DNA of 64,000 nucleotides from Acidovorax sp. NB1 (GTDB lineage Bacteria > Pseudomonadota > Gammaproteobacteria > Burkholderiales > Burkholderiaceae_C): NCBI RefSeq assembly GCF_005405905.1, contig NZ_BJHU01000016.1:1-64000 (forward strand), read 5' to 3'. The position numbers and the translations under genes are program-made. Position 1 is the stretch's first letter, and every line of letters begins with the position of its first letter. Shown here in pieces: positions 41,229-49,379 of this stretch. The notes under the pieces were generated by a model. The model worked only from the letters and a program-made list of their open reading frames with translations. It was not told the DNA's origin and ran no database searches.

Positions 41229-42200
41229 ATGCACCCCTCCAAAGCCAGCGCCGCAGCATCCGCATCCGTGTCCGCATCCGTTCCCAGCGCACCGCTGCCC
41301 GCCCCCACCCGCGAGCGCGACGGCCAGTGGCTGCTGGTTGCCGGTGGCGTGCTGCTGGGCACCATCGGTGTGTTTGTGGAAGAGGCGGGCCAGCACCCGC
41401 TGGTCACCGTATGGTTCCGCTGCGCCTTTGGCGCCATGGCGCTGCTGGCGTGGTGCCTGGCCACCGGTCGGGGGCGTGAGCTGGTACTGAACGGCCGTGC
41501 CCGCTGGGTGGCCTGCGCCTCGGGCGTGCTCATGGTGCTGAACTGGGCGCTGTTCTTCGCGGCCATCCCGCGCACCTCCATCGCCGTGGCCACGGTCATC
41601 TTTCACATCCAGCCCATCTGGGTCATTGTGTTCGGCGCGCTGTTTCTGCGTGCGGCCATCTCGCCCATCCAGTGGCTGACCACCCTGGCCGCGCTGGCAG
41701 GCCTGGTGCTGACCACCGGGCTGCTCGACGGCGCAGCCGCTGCCGCCGCAAGCAACAGCAGCCAAGGCTACCTGGCCGGTGTGCTGATGTGCCTGGGCGG
41801 CTCGCTCTGCTATGCGGGCGTCACGCTGCTCGCCAACACACAAAAGGCCATCAGCCCCTACGCCATGGCGCTGTGGCAGTGCCTGGTGGGCGCGGTTGCG
41901 CTGGCCTGGGCTCCATGGGCGCTGGGCTGGCCGCCGCTGGGCGCCGCCTGGGGCTGGCTGCTGGGCCTGGGCGTGTTGCACACCGGGCTGGCCTATGTAG
42001 TGCTGTTTGCGGGCATGGCGCGCCTGGGGCTGGGGCGCATTGCAGTGCTGCAGTTCGTGTACCCGCTCACCGCCGTGCTGGTGGACTGGGCCGTGTATGG
42101 CCGCACGCTCAGCCCCGTGCAGCTGGCAGGTGTGGGGCTGATGGCGGCTGCGCTGTGGACGCTGCGGCGGCCGGGCAAGGCCGCCGCCAGCGCCGGTTGA
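41229..42200 (+). CDS. EamA-family DMT transporter
   Basis: The 323-aa inner-membrane protein has ten hydrophobic segments in two EamA repeats (WLLVAGGVLLGTIGVFVEE ... SQGYLAGVLMCLGGSLCYAGV). DMT/EamA carriers export or import amino acids, metabolites or drugs; the substrate here is unknown. The first 30 residues are Ala/Ser-rich, so a slightly later start is possible. It is divergent from a LysR gene that probably senses its substrate. Confidence 0.9.
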   Translation: MHPSKASAAASASVSASVPSAPLPAPTRERDGQWLLVAGGVLLGTIGVFVEEAGQHPLVTVWFRCAFGAMALLAWCLATGRGRELVLNGRARWVACASGVLMVLNWALFFAAIPRTSIAVATVIFHIQPIWVIVFGALFLRAAISPIQWLTTLAALAGLVLTTGLLDGAAAAAASNSSQGYLAGVLMCLGGSLCYAGVTLLANTQKAISPYAMALWQCLVGAVALAWAPWALGWPPLGAAWGWLLGLGVLHTGLAYVVLFAGMARLGLGRIAVLQFVYPLTAVLVDWAVYGRTLSPVQLAGVGLMAAALWTLRRPGKAAASAG

Positions 42201-42215
42201 TCTGCCCGGACTCCG

Positions 42216-42788
42216 TCACAGCGGCTGATGTGCCTGCGGCACGAACACCACCGTGTGCGCCTCGCACTCACCCTGGTCCGGTGGTTGCCACAGGTCGCTG
42301 GCCAGCTCAAAAATGTGAGGTGGCACCACCATGGAAAACGTCTCGCCCCTCTCGGTATTGCGCTGGTTCACGCGCGCACGGCGTAGCTCACGCGGGGCGT
42401 CCAGCACGTACACCGTCATGGCTTCGGCCCAATGCCCCATGCGGGTATAGAACGCATCCCGCTCCTGCTGCTGGATGAGGCCAATCTCCAGCACGACATC
42501 GGTGCCAGCGTGCAAAACGGCTTCGGCGGTTTTCCAGATCTGCGAGAGGCAGCGCTGAGTGCGCGCGATGTACCAGGCCATCACATCGGCGCTAGGCAGG
42601 TCCGGCCGGTCGGGCGAGAACAGCGTGGCCATCCAGTCGTCCAGGTTCAGCGGCACGGCGCTGTGCTGCTGTACCAATTGGCGGGCAAAGGTGGACTTGC
42701 CTGCGCCCACGGGGCCGATGACCAGATGAATGCGAGGGGCGGTGCGCGCAACGGCTGCGGTGGCTGTGTGGTTTGACGTGGTGTGCAT
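42216..42788 (-). CDS. P-loop ATP-binding protein (zeta-toxin/kinase-like)
   Basis: The 190-aa protein has a Walker A motif GPVGAGKSTFARQL near the N-terminus, LNLDDWMATLF after it, and a VLDAPRELRRARVNQRN segment like the lid/arginine region of small kinases. It resembles the AAA_33 group of nucleotide or polynucleotide kinases and zeta-like enzymes. No antitoxin gene is adjacent. ATG 42788 (MHTTSN) is chosen; the frame extends to 42914, across two hairpins. Confidence 0.82.
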   Translation of the reverse strand: MHTTSNHTATAAVARTAPRIHLVIGPVGAGKSTFARQLVQQHSAVPLNLDDWMATLFSPDRPDLPSADVMAWYIARTQRCLSQIWKTAEAVLHAGTDVVLEIGLIQQQERDAFYTRMGHWAEAMTVYVLDAPRELRRARVNQRNTERGETFSMVVPPHIFELASDLWQPPDQGECEAHTVVFVPQAHQPL

Positions 42789-42808
42789 GAGAAAGGGCTC
42801 CAGAAAAA

Positions 42809-42842
42809 CAAAAAGCCCTCCCTGCAAGCAGAGAGAGCTTTC
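42809..42842 (-). terminator. Hairpin with T-run just upstream of the P-loop gene
   Basis: On the minus strand AAAGCTCTCTCTGC, a TTGC loop and the AGGGAGGGCTTTTT arm form a stem with a few G-U pairs and a U-tract, 21 bases before the start codon of the P-loop gene. Its position in the 5' leader could make it an attenuator. Confidence 0.6.
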
Positions 42843-42855
42843 TATACGGCGGACG

Positions 42856-42887
42856 AAAAAAAGCCCTCGACGGTGGCGGAGGGCTTT
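42856..42887 (-). terminator. Rho-independent terminator
   Basis: On the minus strand AAAGCCCTC, a ten-base loop and GAGGGCTTTTTTT form a clean stem with a seven-T tail. It lies downstream of the broken hydrolase gene (42996-44020) and before the P-loop gene, so it most simply ends the hydrolase transcript. Confidence 0.8.
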
Positions 42888-42995
42888 GCGGTTCGCGCCG
42901 ACCCAAAAGGTCAAACGCGATAAGGGCAGTGTAGGTGCCTGCTGCGGGCTGCGTCAACCCATTGGTCGTGCGGTGTGGCGAATGCCGAACTGCGC

Positions 42996-44020
42996 TCAGG
43001 GCGCCTTGCCCGCCGCCAGATGTTGCTGGAAAAAACCCACCACCTTCGCATTGAACCCCTGGTGAAACGCCACCCGGTCAAACCCCGGCGCGTCGCGGCA
43101 AATCTCGGGCGCCGCCTCGGCCAGCGCGGGCGGGCAGGGCGCCAGAAAGGCTAGTGCTCTGCGTTGGCGGCCACATGCCAGTCGGGTGCGCGGGGCAGGC
43201 CCTGGCGCAGCGTCTCCACGCTTGGCAGCGTCACACCACTGCCCCCCAGTGCCGAGGCCCACAGCTGCACCGGCACGCCGACCTGCCCCAGCCCCTTGGC
43301 ATCGAACACGCTCAACGGGTCCACGATGACCGCCGCTTTGATGCGCGCGTCCGGCGCTGGTGTGGCGGGGATCTCATTGCGCCGTATATCGCCACACAGG
43401 GGCCGCATGGACAGTGGCGGGCACAGGTCTGGGCGCAGCGTCCAGTCTGGCTTGGCACCGATGGCCACCAGCCCCGTGTAGCCGCCGCGCGAATAGCCAA
43501 AAAAGCCCACCTTGCCCGCGTCCAGCTGCGCGCGATAGGGCCAGGCGCCCAGCATGTAGTCCGTCAGCCGCCGCATGTCCACCGGCCGCGTGGCAAAGGC
43601 CGACAGGTGGCCCTGGCGGCTCATGTCCTGAAAGTTGTCGCCGGGGTGGTTGATCGCGGCCACCACATAGCCCGCATCGGCCAGCGTGGCCGCCGTGTCG
43701 TGGTGCCCCAGGGCCGACCCACCCGCTCCGTGCGACACCACCACCAGCGGCAAGCCCTGGCCAGCCACGGCGCAGTCGCGCGTGCCTTGCAGCACCAGCG
43801 GCGCCAGGTCGATGCGGCCCGCTGGCGTGCTGCAGGGCGACCACACGGCGCCGCGCAGCGCGGGCCCGTCCTTGTCGGCAGGCACCTCGATGAAAGTGAA
43901 GCCCGCCGCCTGGGCCAAGGTGGCGGCGCCGCATAGCGCAGCGGCCGACAGCCAACGAATGCCTGGGCGCGAAGGGGAGAGCGCACGAAGGCCGAGGCGG
44001 CGCAGAGATGAAAAGGTCAT
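42996..44020 (-). pseudogene. Secreted alpha/beta hydrolase interrupted by a frameshift near 43150
   Basis: The N-terminal 289 residues (stop at 43151) give a signal (AATLAQAAGFTF), SHGAGGSALGHHDT and the nucleophile motif FFGYSRGG, and end at AANAEH. The reading then continues in another frame as AFLAPCPPALAEAAPEIC down to the stop at 42996, which is the normal C-terminus of this secreted dienelactone-hydrolase-like family (EHYAFLAPC is the usual pattern). Restoring one base in the TA of CACTAGCC would rejoin them into about 341 residues. Either the gene is decayed, losing the helix after the catalytic His, or the base is a sequencing error. A terminator follows at 42856-42887. Confidence 0.75.
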
Positions 44021-44134
44021 GGCGATGTGCTGGCGCAGGTAGGGGACACGGGGGCAGTGCCCGCCGAGTGTGCCGCAGCTTAAGCACCTTGACCGCTCCA
44101 GGGCGCAGCCACAGCGAAGCAGCGCTGCAGCAAG

Positions 44135-45103
44135 CTACTGCCCAAACACCAGCGCCTGGTGCGCCCCCACACCCGCCAGCACGCCTTCGGCCGATGCCAG
44201 CGTGGCGTTGTGCCGCATCAGCGTCAGGTCGCCAGCGGCATACACGCCGGGCACCGTGGTCATCTTGTTGGCATCGGTGCGGAGGTAAGGGCCCATGGGG
44301 CCTTCGTCGAACGTGCAGCCCAGCTGCTCGGCCAGCGGGCTGGCAGGGCGGGTTGTGGCGGCCACATACAGCGCAGCCAGCGGCACCACGCGCGCGTCAC
44401 CGCTGCCGGTGGCCTGCAGGCGCACGCCCTGCAGCGCCTGGCCCGGGCCTTCCAGCGCCGCGATGGATGCGGGCTCGATGGCAATGCCCAGCGCCTGCAG
44501 CCGTTCGCGCTCGGCGCTCTCCAGCGTGGTGTCGCCGTTCAGGAAGAGGGTGGTCGGCCCCCAGTCGGCAATCAACTGCGCGTGCATGGCCGAGCCTGCC
44601 GAGTGGTACAGCACGCCCAGCCGCTGGCCCGCAAACTCGTAGCCGTGGCAGTACGGGCAGTGCAGCACCGATGCGCCCCAGCGCTCACGCAGGCCTGCAA
44701 TGTCGGGCAAACCGTCTTGCACGCCAAACGCCAGCACCAGCTTGTGGGCCTCCATGGTGGCGCCATCGTCCAGCGCCACTTCAAAACCGTTCTCCGGCGA
44801 CCCCGCACTGTGCTGCGGCGTGGCAGACACGGCAGTGCCCTGCCGCAGCGTCACCGTGGGGTAGGCCGCCAGCTTGCGCCGCGCCTGCTCGATCATCGCC
44901 AGCGGCGCTTCGCCGTCCTGCCCAAAAAAGCCGTGCGACGCCGCCGCAAACCGGTTGCGCGGCTGGCCCGCGTCCACCACGCACACCCGCCGCCGGGCGC
45001 GCGCCAGCTGCATCGCGGCCGACAGGCCCGCAAAGCTGCCGCCCACCACGATCACGTCAAACGCCTGGGTGGTTGTTGTCATCACTGCTGCTGCCGTTGT
45101 CAT
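44135..45103 (-). CDS. FAD-dependent thioredoxin-reductase-like oxidoreductase
   Basis: The 322-aa flavoprotein has the FAD dinucleotide motif VIVVGGSFAGLSAA, a CPYCHGYE redox pair like that of bacterial thioredoxin reductase, and a C-terminal AAGD with FAD contact (VPGVYAAGDLTL). Length fits the TrxB/AhpF-C branch. ATG 45103 has AAGGAGATT upstream and lies inside the 3' end of the Rrf2 gene (47-bp overlap), so the two are co-transcribed. A redox-responsive pair is likely. Confidence 0.88.
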   Translation of the reverse strand: MTTAAAVMTTTTQAFDVIVVGGSFAGLSAAMQLARARRRVCVVDAGQPRNRFAAASHGFFGQDGEAPLAMIEQARRKLAAYPTVTLRQGTAVSATPQHSAGSPENGFEVALDDGATMEAHKLVLAFGVQDGLPDIAGLRERWGASVLHCPYCHGYEFAGQRLGVLYHSAGSAMHAQLIADWGPTTLFLNGDTTLESAERERLQALGIAIEPASIAALEGPGQALQGVRLQATGSGDARVVPLAALYVAATTRPASPLAEQLGCTFDEGPMGPYLRTDANKMTTVPGVYAAGDLTLMRHNATLASAEGVLAGVGAHQALVFGQ

Positions 45104-45554
45104 GCTCAATCTCCTTGTGCCCGTGGCACCCGGCCACCATGCGTTCATGAAACTCGGCCGACAGCTGCGCCAGCGTCACCGCACCCAGCCGCGCCAGCAG
45201 CGCCTCTTCGGCCGCCTGGTAGGCGTCGGTCAGCGCACGGTTCACCGCTTGTTCGACGATGCAGCCGGGGCTCTCCACCCTGTTGCCCACCGCCAGCAGC
45301 GTGGGCGCGCCCAGCGCCTCGTAGATGTCGCGCAGCGTGATGTCCGTGAGCGGGCACGACAGCACCCACCCCCCGCCATGCCCCTTGGCCGACGAGACAA
45401 AACCCGCGTACCGCAGCCCCGCCATCAGGCGGCGCACCACCACCGGGTTGGTCTGCATGGCCTGCGCCATCGCCTCAGACGTGGCGGGCCCCTCCATCTC
45501 TGCCATATGCAGCAGCGCGTGGAGAACATTGGAAAGTCGGCTATCTCGTTTCAT
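45057..45554 (-). CDS. Rrf2-family transcriptional regulator
   Basis: The 165-aa protein has the Rrf2 winged HTH (LLHMAEMEGPATSEAMAQAMQTNPVVVRRL) and the RYAGFVSSAKGHGGGW and VESPGCIVEQAVN segments. Only one Cys lies in the usual sensor region (plus one in GCHGH near the end), so it lacks the three-Cys cluster of NsrR or IscR. An inverted repeat overlaps its start codon, which suggests autorepression. It overlaps the reductase gene by 47 bp. Confidence 0.9.
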   Translation of the reverse strand: MKRDSRLSNVLHALLHMAEMEGPATSEAMAQAMQTNPVVVRRLMAGLRYAGFVSSAKGHGGGWVLSCPLTDITLRDIYEALGAPTLLAVGNRVESPGCIVEQAVNRALTDAYQAAEEALLARLGAVTLAQLSAEFHERMVAGCHGHKEIEHDNGSSSDDNNHPGV

Positions 45555-45573
45555 GCAACATTAAAAGTTGCGT
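45553..45573. promoter_or_regulatory. Inverted repeat overlapping the Rrf2 start, candidate operator
   Basis: ATGCAAC (45553-45559) and GTTGCGT (45567-45573) form an imperfect palindrome (6 of 7 pairs) around ATTAAAA. The layout is like NsrR/IscR-type sites and covers the start codon of the Rrf2 gene (45554). Confidence 0.55.
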
Positions 45574-45628
45574 GATGGTAGCATGGCGCTGCCAAACGTG
45601 CCTGTGGCGTCTGCTGCGTAGGTAGTTT

Positions 45629-45686
45629 GCTATTGAATAAATAGCTATCAAGGCAATATGGACAGGCGGTAGCGGCCAATTTGATG
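45629..45686 (-). repeat. Interspersed repeat, copy E
   Basis: On the minus strand it reads AATTGGCCGCTACCGCC, GTCCATATTGCC and GATAGCTATTTATTCAATAGC, matching the family order. It lies between the Rrf2 promoter and the broken methyltransferase gene. Confidence 0.7.
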
Positions 45687-45809
45687 CCAAAAAATGCAAG
45701 GCCAACACCCCTGCCATCCCCAACGCCGCACCGGCGCCCCGCCACCGCCCGGCGCATCGGCCCAGCCCCACCCGGCAACACCGCCGGCCCGCCCACCAGC
45801 CACCACCCC

Positions 45810-46695
45810 ATGACCCACCCCCACGCCCCATCCGCCTTCACCGATCCCGCCGCCGTCGCCCGCTACGCCGAAGGCCCCCGCCGCAACGTGCCCGGCTACG
45901 ACAGCCTGCTGCGCATGTCGCGCATCCTGCTGGCCGAGCGCGTGCCCGCCCACGGCCGCGTGCTGGTGGTGGGTGCGGGCGGCGGGTAGGAGCCTGTCGG
46001 GCTTGGAGCGTCGATAGCGAAAATTGGCCCCAGCGAGGACAGTTTTTGCCGGATTTGCAGCCCCATAGCCTGGCTATGGGGCAAAAAGCCGGGGAAAAAC
46101 GGACCGCTGCGGTCAATTTGCAGCCGACGATTTCAAGCCCGGCAGGCTCCGACAGCTGGAAGACATGGCGCTGGCACACCCCGGCTGGCGGTTTGACGGC
46201 GTGGACCCCAGCCAGCCCATGCTGGGCCTGGCGGCCCAGCGGTTGCAGAGCGCGGGGGTGCCCGGCGACCGCGTGGCGCTGCACCACGGCTATGTGCCGA
46301 GCGCACCTGCCGGGCCGTTTGATGGCGCGACGTGCCTGCTGACTTTTCACTTTGTGCCGCGTGAGGAGCGCATGCCCATGCTGGCGAAGATCCGGCGGCG
46401 GCTCAAGCCCGGCGCACCGCTGGTGGTGGCGCATCTGAGTGTGGCGGATGGTGCCGGCCCTGGCGGCGATGGCGGGGCAGGGGAGCGCGATCTGTGGCTG
46501 TCGCGCTATGCCGCGTTTCAGGTGGCGTCCGGCGTGCCGCCGGAGCATGCGGCCAGGGCGCGGGACAAGGTGGCTGCGGAATTGGCGGTGTTGACGCCGG
46601 GGGAGGATGAGGCGATTTTGAGCGAGGCGGGGTTTGGCGATGTACGGCTGTTTTACAAGGGGTTTGCGTTCAGGGGGTGGGTCGCTTGCGCGTGA
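45810..46695 (+). pseudogene. SAM-dependent methyltransferase gene interrupted by a 162-bp element
   Basis: The first 59 residues (to GRVLVVGAGGG at 45986) end at the SAM-binding glycine motif. The remaining 176 residues (from MALAHPGWRFDGVDPSQPML at 46165) continue the class I methyltransferase fold with LTFHFVPREERMPML and end at 46695. Between 45986 and 46156 is about 169 bp containing a hairpin element and a stop codon. Removing it restores a continuous frame through GAGGGLEDMALAHP. The gene therefore looks freshly knocked out by insertion, with both halves otherwise intact. Confidence 0.8.
45989..46150. mobile_element. MITE-like palindromic insertion (162 bp)
   Basis: The ends GGAGCCTGTCGGGCTT (45989-46004) and AAGCCCGGCAGGCTCC (46135-46150) are inverted repeats with one mismatch. 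Similarity continues inward, and the centre has the exact palindrome GCCCCATAGCC-T-GGCTATGGGGC. The whole element can fold as one long imperfect hairpin. It has no coding capacity and sits inside the methyltransferase gene. I see no convincing target duplication, and no second copy in the window. Confidence 0.75.
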
Positions 46696-46753
46696 TCGGC
46701 ATGAAATGCCGTACTCGGCCACTAGCAGTCGGTGGTGGCAGGTGAAAGCGGAC

Positions 46754-46811
46754 GCTCAACGTTGGAGTTCAGCGGCTGTCGAAGGCAGTCTGCTGCAACG
46801 AAGGGTTAGGC
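46754..46811 (-). repeat. Integron attC site (58 bp)
   Basis: On the minus strand it runs from GCCTAAC (RYYYAAC core) to GTTGAGC (GTTRRRY core), with CGTTGCAGC and GCTGAAC arms between that pair with an extra base, as in attC hairpins. The length is that of a short 59-base element. It lies downstream of the two minus-strand genes, where a cassette attC belongs. Confidence 0.72.
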
Positions 46812-46820
46812 CTGCGAGTT

Positions 46821-47168
46821 CTAGTCCCCGATGCTCTTGACGCCCGAAATCTTCGCCCGAATCTTGGCTAGGCGATCCGGGATGCCAAGAGCGTGGCGCT
46901 TCGCCGAGAGAAAAAGAGCATTCATGAAGTCGTAATCGGACCCACCCGCGTCTACATACCAAGTGTCCAATGTGTTTCCCGCAAGGTCACGCAGGGCGAA
47001 AGAAACGAAACCCTCATCAGTTCTTTCATCCGTTCCGGCCCAAAGCACAAACTTGTTGTCGTCAATCGTGATCTCCACACTGTGTTGATCAGACTTCCAG
47101 GTTGCTTTTCCGCTGTCCGTCAGCTTATAGAGATCGTTCAACAGATCGCGGTAGTCTTTTGGAATCAT
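46821..47168 (-). CDS. Cassette-borne hypothetical protein
   Basis: I do not recognise this 115-aa soluble protein (DYRDLLNDLYKLTDSGKATW ... VEITIDDNKFVLWAGTDERT). It has no signal or membrane helix and a Lys/Asp-rich surface. Its composition is lower in GC than the core. ATG at 47168 overlaps the stop of the preceding membrane protein (ATGA), so both are translated together. The 10 bases between its stop and the attC fit a cassette end. Confidence 0.7.
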   Translation of the reverse strand: MIPKDYRDLLNDLYKLTDSGKATWKSDQHSVEITIDDNKFVLWAGTDERTDEGFVSFALRDLAGNTLDTWYVDAGGSDYDFMNALFLSAKRHALGIPDRLAKIRAKISGVKSIGD

Positions 47169-47665
47169 GGCACTGTACTCACGGTTGATACTAGGCGACT
47201 GGCGTTTGCTGCAAGTTGGGTGTGGAGTCTGGACGTGCGATGGATCAACGCCTCGCGTTCGTCAGCGGTCCAGCGATTCGCAACGGCGATCGACTCTAGA
47301 CGTTCATGCAAACTGTCGACCTCCTCCCTTACCTTAGTCCACAGCGTTGTCTCCGACGCAGACTCTTTGGATGAAGGCTGGTATTTGGATACGGCATCTC
47401 TCAACTCGAAGGCTGCTGCTGCTGCTGCTGCAAGGTTTTTTGACTTGATTAAGTTCAGTAGATTACGCGAGCGACCGGCAATATCCTGCAGTGTAGACAC
47501 CGCGTACATCTTGCGTACTCCATCTACGGCTTCTGCCGCAGAATCCCGTGCTGCCTCCGCCGCGGCTTTAGTCTTCCAGATCTGCCAGATCGCAATAGCG
47601 AAGCCCGCGATTGAAACCAGCAGCCCCAACACGCCAACGATGTCCATGCCGGAGAGGTTTGTCAT
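47165..47665 (-). CDS. Cassette-borne membrane-anchored coiled-coil protein
   Basis: The 166-aa protein starts with one membrane helix (MDIVGVLGLLVSIAGFAIAIWQIW) and then a mostly helical cytoplasmic domain (EAARDSAAEAVDGVRKMYAV ... LHERLESIAVANRW). A GCT-type trinucleotide run (47414-47433) encodes a seven-Ala stretch. No catalytic motif is visible. The single N-terminal helix plus a coupled small partner is a layout seen in defence and signalling cassettes, but no function is assigned. It begins 20 bases after the cassette boundary. Confidence 0.7.
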   Translation of the reverse strand: MTNLSGMDIVGVLGLLVSIAGFAIAIWQIWKTKAAAEAARDSAAEAVDGVRKMYAVSTLQDIAGRSRNLLNLIKSKNLAAAAAAAFELRDAVSKYQPSSKESASETTLWTKVREEVDSLHERLESIAVANRWTADEREALIHRTSRLHTQLAANASRLVSTVSTVP

Positions 47666-47685
47666 ACCTGGTTCGGATGCCTAAC

Positions 47686-48140
47686 GCAATTTAGACCGCC
47701 AAACCTCCGGGATAAACTGGACAGTGCGGGATATCTGGACACTGATTTCTCCTGGAGGCCGCTTGCAGCATAGCGTTGCAAGCGACGAGCTGTTCAAACG
47801 TCCAGGTATAGAACTTCCATGAAACCCGGCACGCGCTAAGTCCAACTATAGCTTGCCGTAGGCAGACACCGGGATTTCCAGCAGCCGCGGCAGCAAGTCA
47901 AGGGCGGCTTCCAGGCCGCACTACTGAACGGCTGCTGTGGGCTCCAACCAGTCCCTCCGATCTGGGATGGAGTTGTAGTGTGACCTCCCCCCCGCAGCTC
48001 GAATCTCTCTGCATTTGTTGATTCTTCGAGCTTTTTTAGGTCGAAGTTCAGTCTTGCCCGGCCAAAGTAGACCGCATAGCATCCCTGTCAAGCACCCACC
48101 ACCATGAGGTGCTGCACAAAAACATGACAGGAGACAAGCC
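47686..48140. other. Gene-free debris beyond the cassette
   Basis: No supportable gene lies here. An 8-bp inverted repeat (CGCTTGCA at 47760-47767, TGCAAGCG at 47777-47784) and a direct TGGACA echo (47719 and 47736) suggest remnants of insertion sequences. The last 80 bases hold the promoter and CAGGAGAC ribosome site of the ROK gene. Confidence 0.5.
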
Positions 48141-49379
48141 TTGCCATCCACCCGCTGGAGTCACTGCGGCACTGAAGACCTGAGCGTCTTGCAGACCATC
48201 TTCTGGTCCGCAGGCGCGTCGCGCAATGCGCTGGCGCAGCGTCTGGCCTATTCCAAGAGCAAGGCCAACGCCATGGTGGCGGCGCTGCTGGATGAAGGCC
48301 TGCTCGACGAGGTGGGCCTGCAGGAATCCTCTGGCGGCCGGCGCGCCGAAACCCTGCGTTTGAGCGAAACCCTGGGCGTGGTGATTGGCGCCGACCTGGG
48401 CGCGACCAGCATGCAGATAGCGGTGATGCGGCCCGACATGACGGTGCTGGCGCGGCACCGCGAGCCCATTGATGTGCGCCAGGGGCCGGGCGTGATCCTG
48501 GCGCGGGTGCGGGGGCTGATGCGGGAGCTGCTGGCGCGCTGCGGGCTGGCCCCCAACCAAGTGATTGCCATCGGCATGGGCGTGCCGGGGCCGGTGGATT
48601 TTGAAAGCGGGCAGCTCGTCAACCCGCCGCTGATGCCCGACTGGGACGGCTTCTCGATCCGCGACTACCTGCGCGAGGCGTTTGCCGCGCCGGTGTTTGT
48701 GGACAACGACGTGAACCTGATGGCGCTGGGCGAGATGTACCGGCTGCAGCGCAATCTGCCCAACTTCCTCGTCATCAAGGTGGGCACGGGCATTGGCTGC
48801 GGCATCGTGTGCCACGGGCAGGTGTACCGGGGCGCCAACGGCTCGGCGGGCGATGTGGGCCACATCTGTGTGGACCAGCACGGGCCGCGCTGCCATTGCG
48901 GCAACCAGGGCTGTGTGGAGGCCATGGCCGCTGCACCCGCCATGGCGCGCATGGCTATCGAGGCCGCGCAGCGCGGCGATAGCGCGCTGCTGGCCGAGCG
49001 GCTGCAAAGCACGGGCACGCTGACGATTGAAGACGTGGCCCAGGCCAGCCGCACGGGCGATGTCGCGGCCAACGCCATCATCCAGCGCGCGGGCAGCCTG
49101 GTGGGGCAGATGCTGGCGTCCATCGTCAACTTCTTCAACCCGTCGCATGTGTTCATTGCGGGGCGGGTGACGGACATGGGGCCGCTGTTCCTCGCGTCGG
49201 TGCGGCAGAGCGTGTACCACCGCTCGCTGGCGTTGTCTACGCGGCACCTGGAGATTCAATACGCGCCGCTGGCCGACGATGCGGGTGTGGTGGGCGCGGG
49301 TGTGCTGGCGATGCAGGAGAGCCTGTCGCGCGCGGGCTCAGTGACGGGTGCAGGTGTTGGTGTGGGGGCTGTGCGATGA
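48141..49379 (+). CDS. ROK-family transcriptional regulator
   Basis: The 412-aa protein has an N-terminal winged HTH (ASRNALAQRLAYSKSKANAM) and a ROK sugar-kinase-like domain with GADLGATSMQIAV, DNDVNLMALGE and the zinc-binding GPRCHCGNQGCVEA. It heads the ABC-transporter operon and likely represses it, releasing in response to a sugar or sugar phosphate. The start is TTG at 48141 with CAGGAGACA upstream. Its stop overlaps the next start (ATGA). Confidence 0.9.
   Translation: MPSTRWSHCGTEDLSVLQTIFWSAGASRNALAQRLAYSKSKANAMVAALLDEGLLDEVGLQESSGGRRAETLRLSETLGVVIGADLGATSMQIAVMRPDMTVLARHREPIDVRQGPGVILARVRGLMRELLARCGLAPNQVIAIGMGVPGPVDFESGQLVNPPLMPDWDGFSIRDYLREAFAAPVFVDNDVNLMALGEMYRLQRNLPNFLVIKVGTGIGCGIVCHGQVYRGANGSAGDVGHICVDQHGPRCHCGNQGCVEAMAAAPAMARMAIEAAQRGDSALLAERLQSTGTLTIEDVAQASRTGDVAANAIIQRAGSLVGQMLASIVNFFNPSHVFIAGRVTDMGPLFLASVRQSVYHRSLALSTRHLEIQYAPLADDAGVVGAGVLAMQESLSRAGSVTGAGVGVGAVR

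Larger units (their letters stand above)
46759..47684 (-). mobile_element. Integron-type gene cassette
   Basis: The interval is bounded on the minus strand by GTTAGGC at 47679-47685 (start of cassette, next to GTTAGGCATCC) and by the attC ending GTTGAGC at 46754-46760. It contains two overlapping genes reading toward the attC, the normal cassette layout. No integrase gene is found nearby, so it is an orphan cassette (or a one-attC CALIN). Confidence 0.6.

Noticed and set aside
42789-42914. N-terminal extension of the P-loop protein as a leader peptide (starting MTFWVGANRK)
   Set aside because: It crosses two hairpins and lacks a codon run characteristic of an attenuator peptide; the internal ATG at 42788 begins the conserved protein.
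45987-46155. Target-site duplication of the MITE-like element
   Set aside because: The flanks (GGGTA and GACAG) do not match each other, so no duplication is claimed.
47686-48140. Integron integrase or attI next to the cassette
   Set aside because: No tyrosine-recombinase frame is present on either strand, and no second attC-like pair could be found; only the GTTAGGC boundary is supported.
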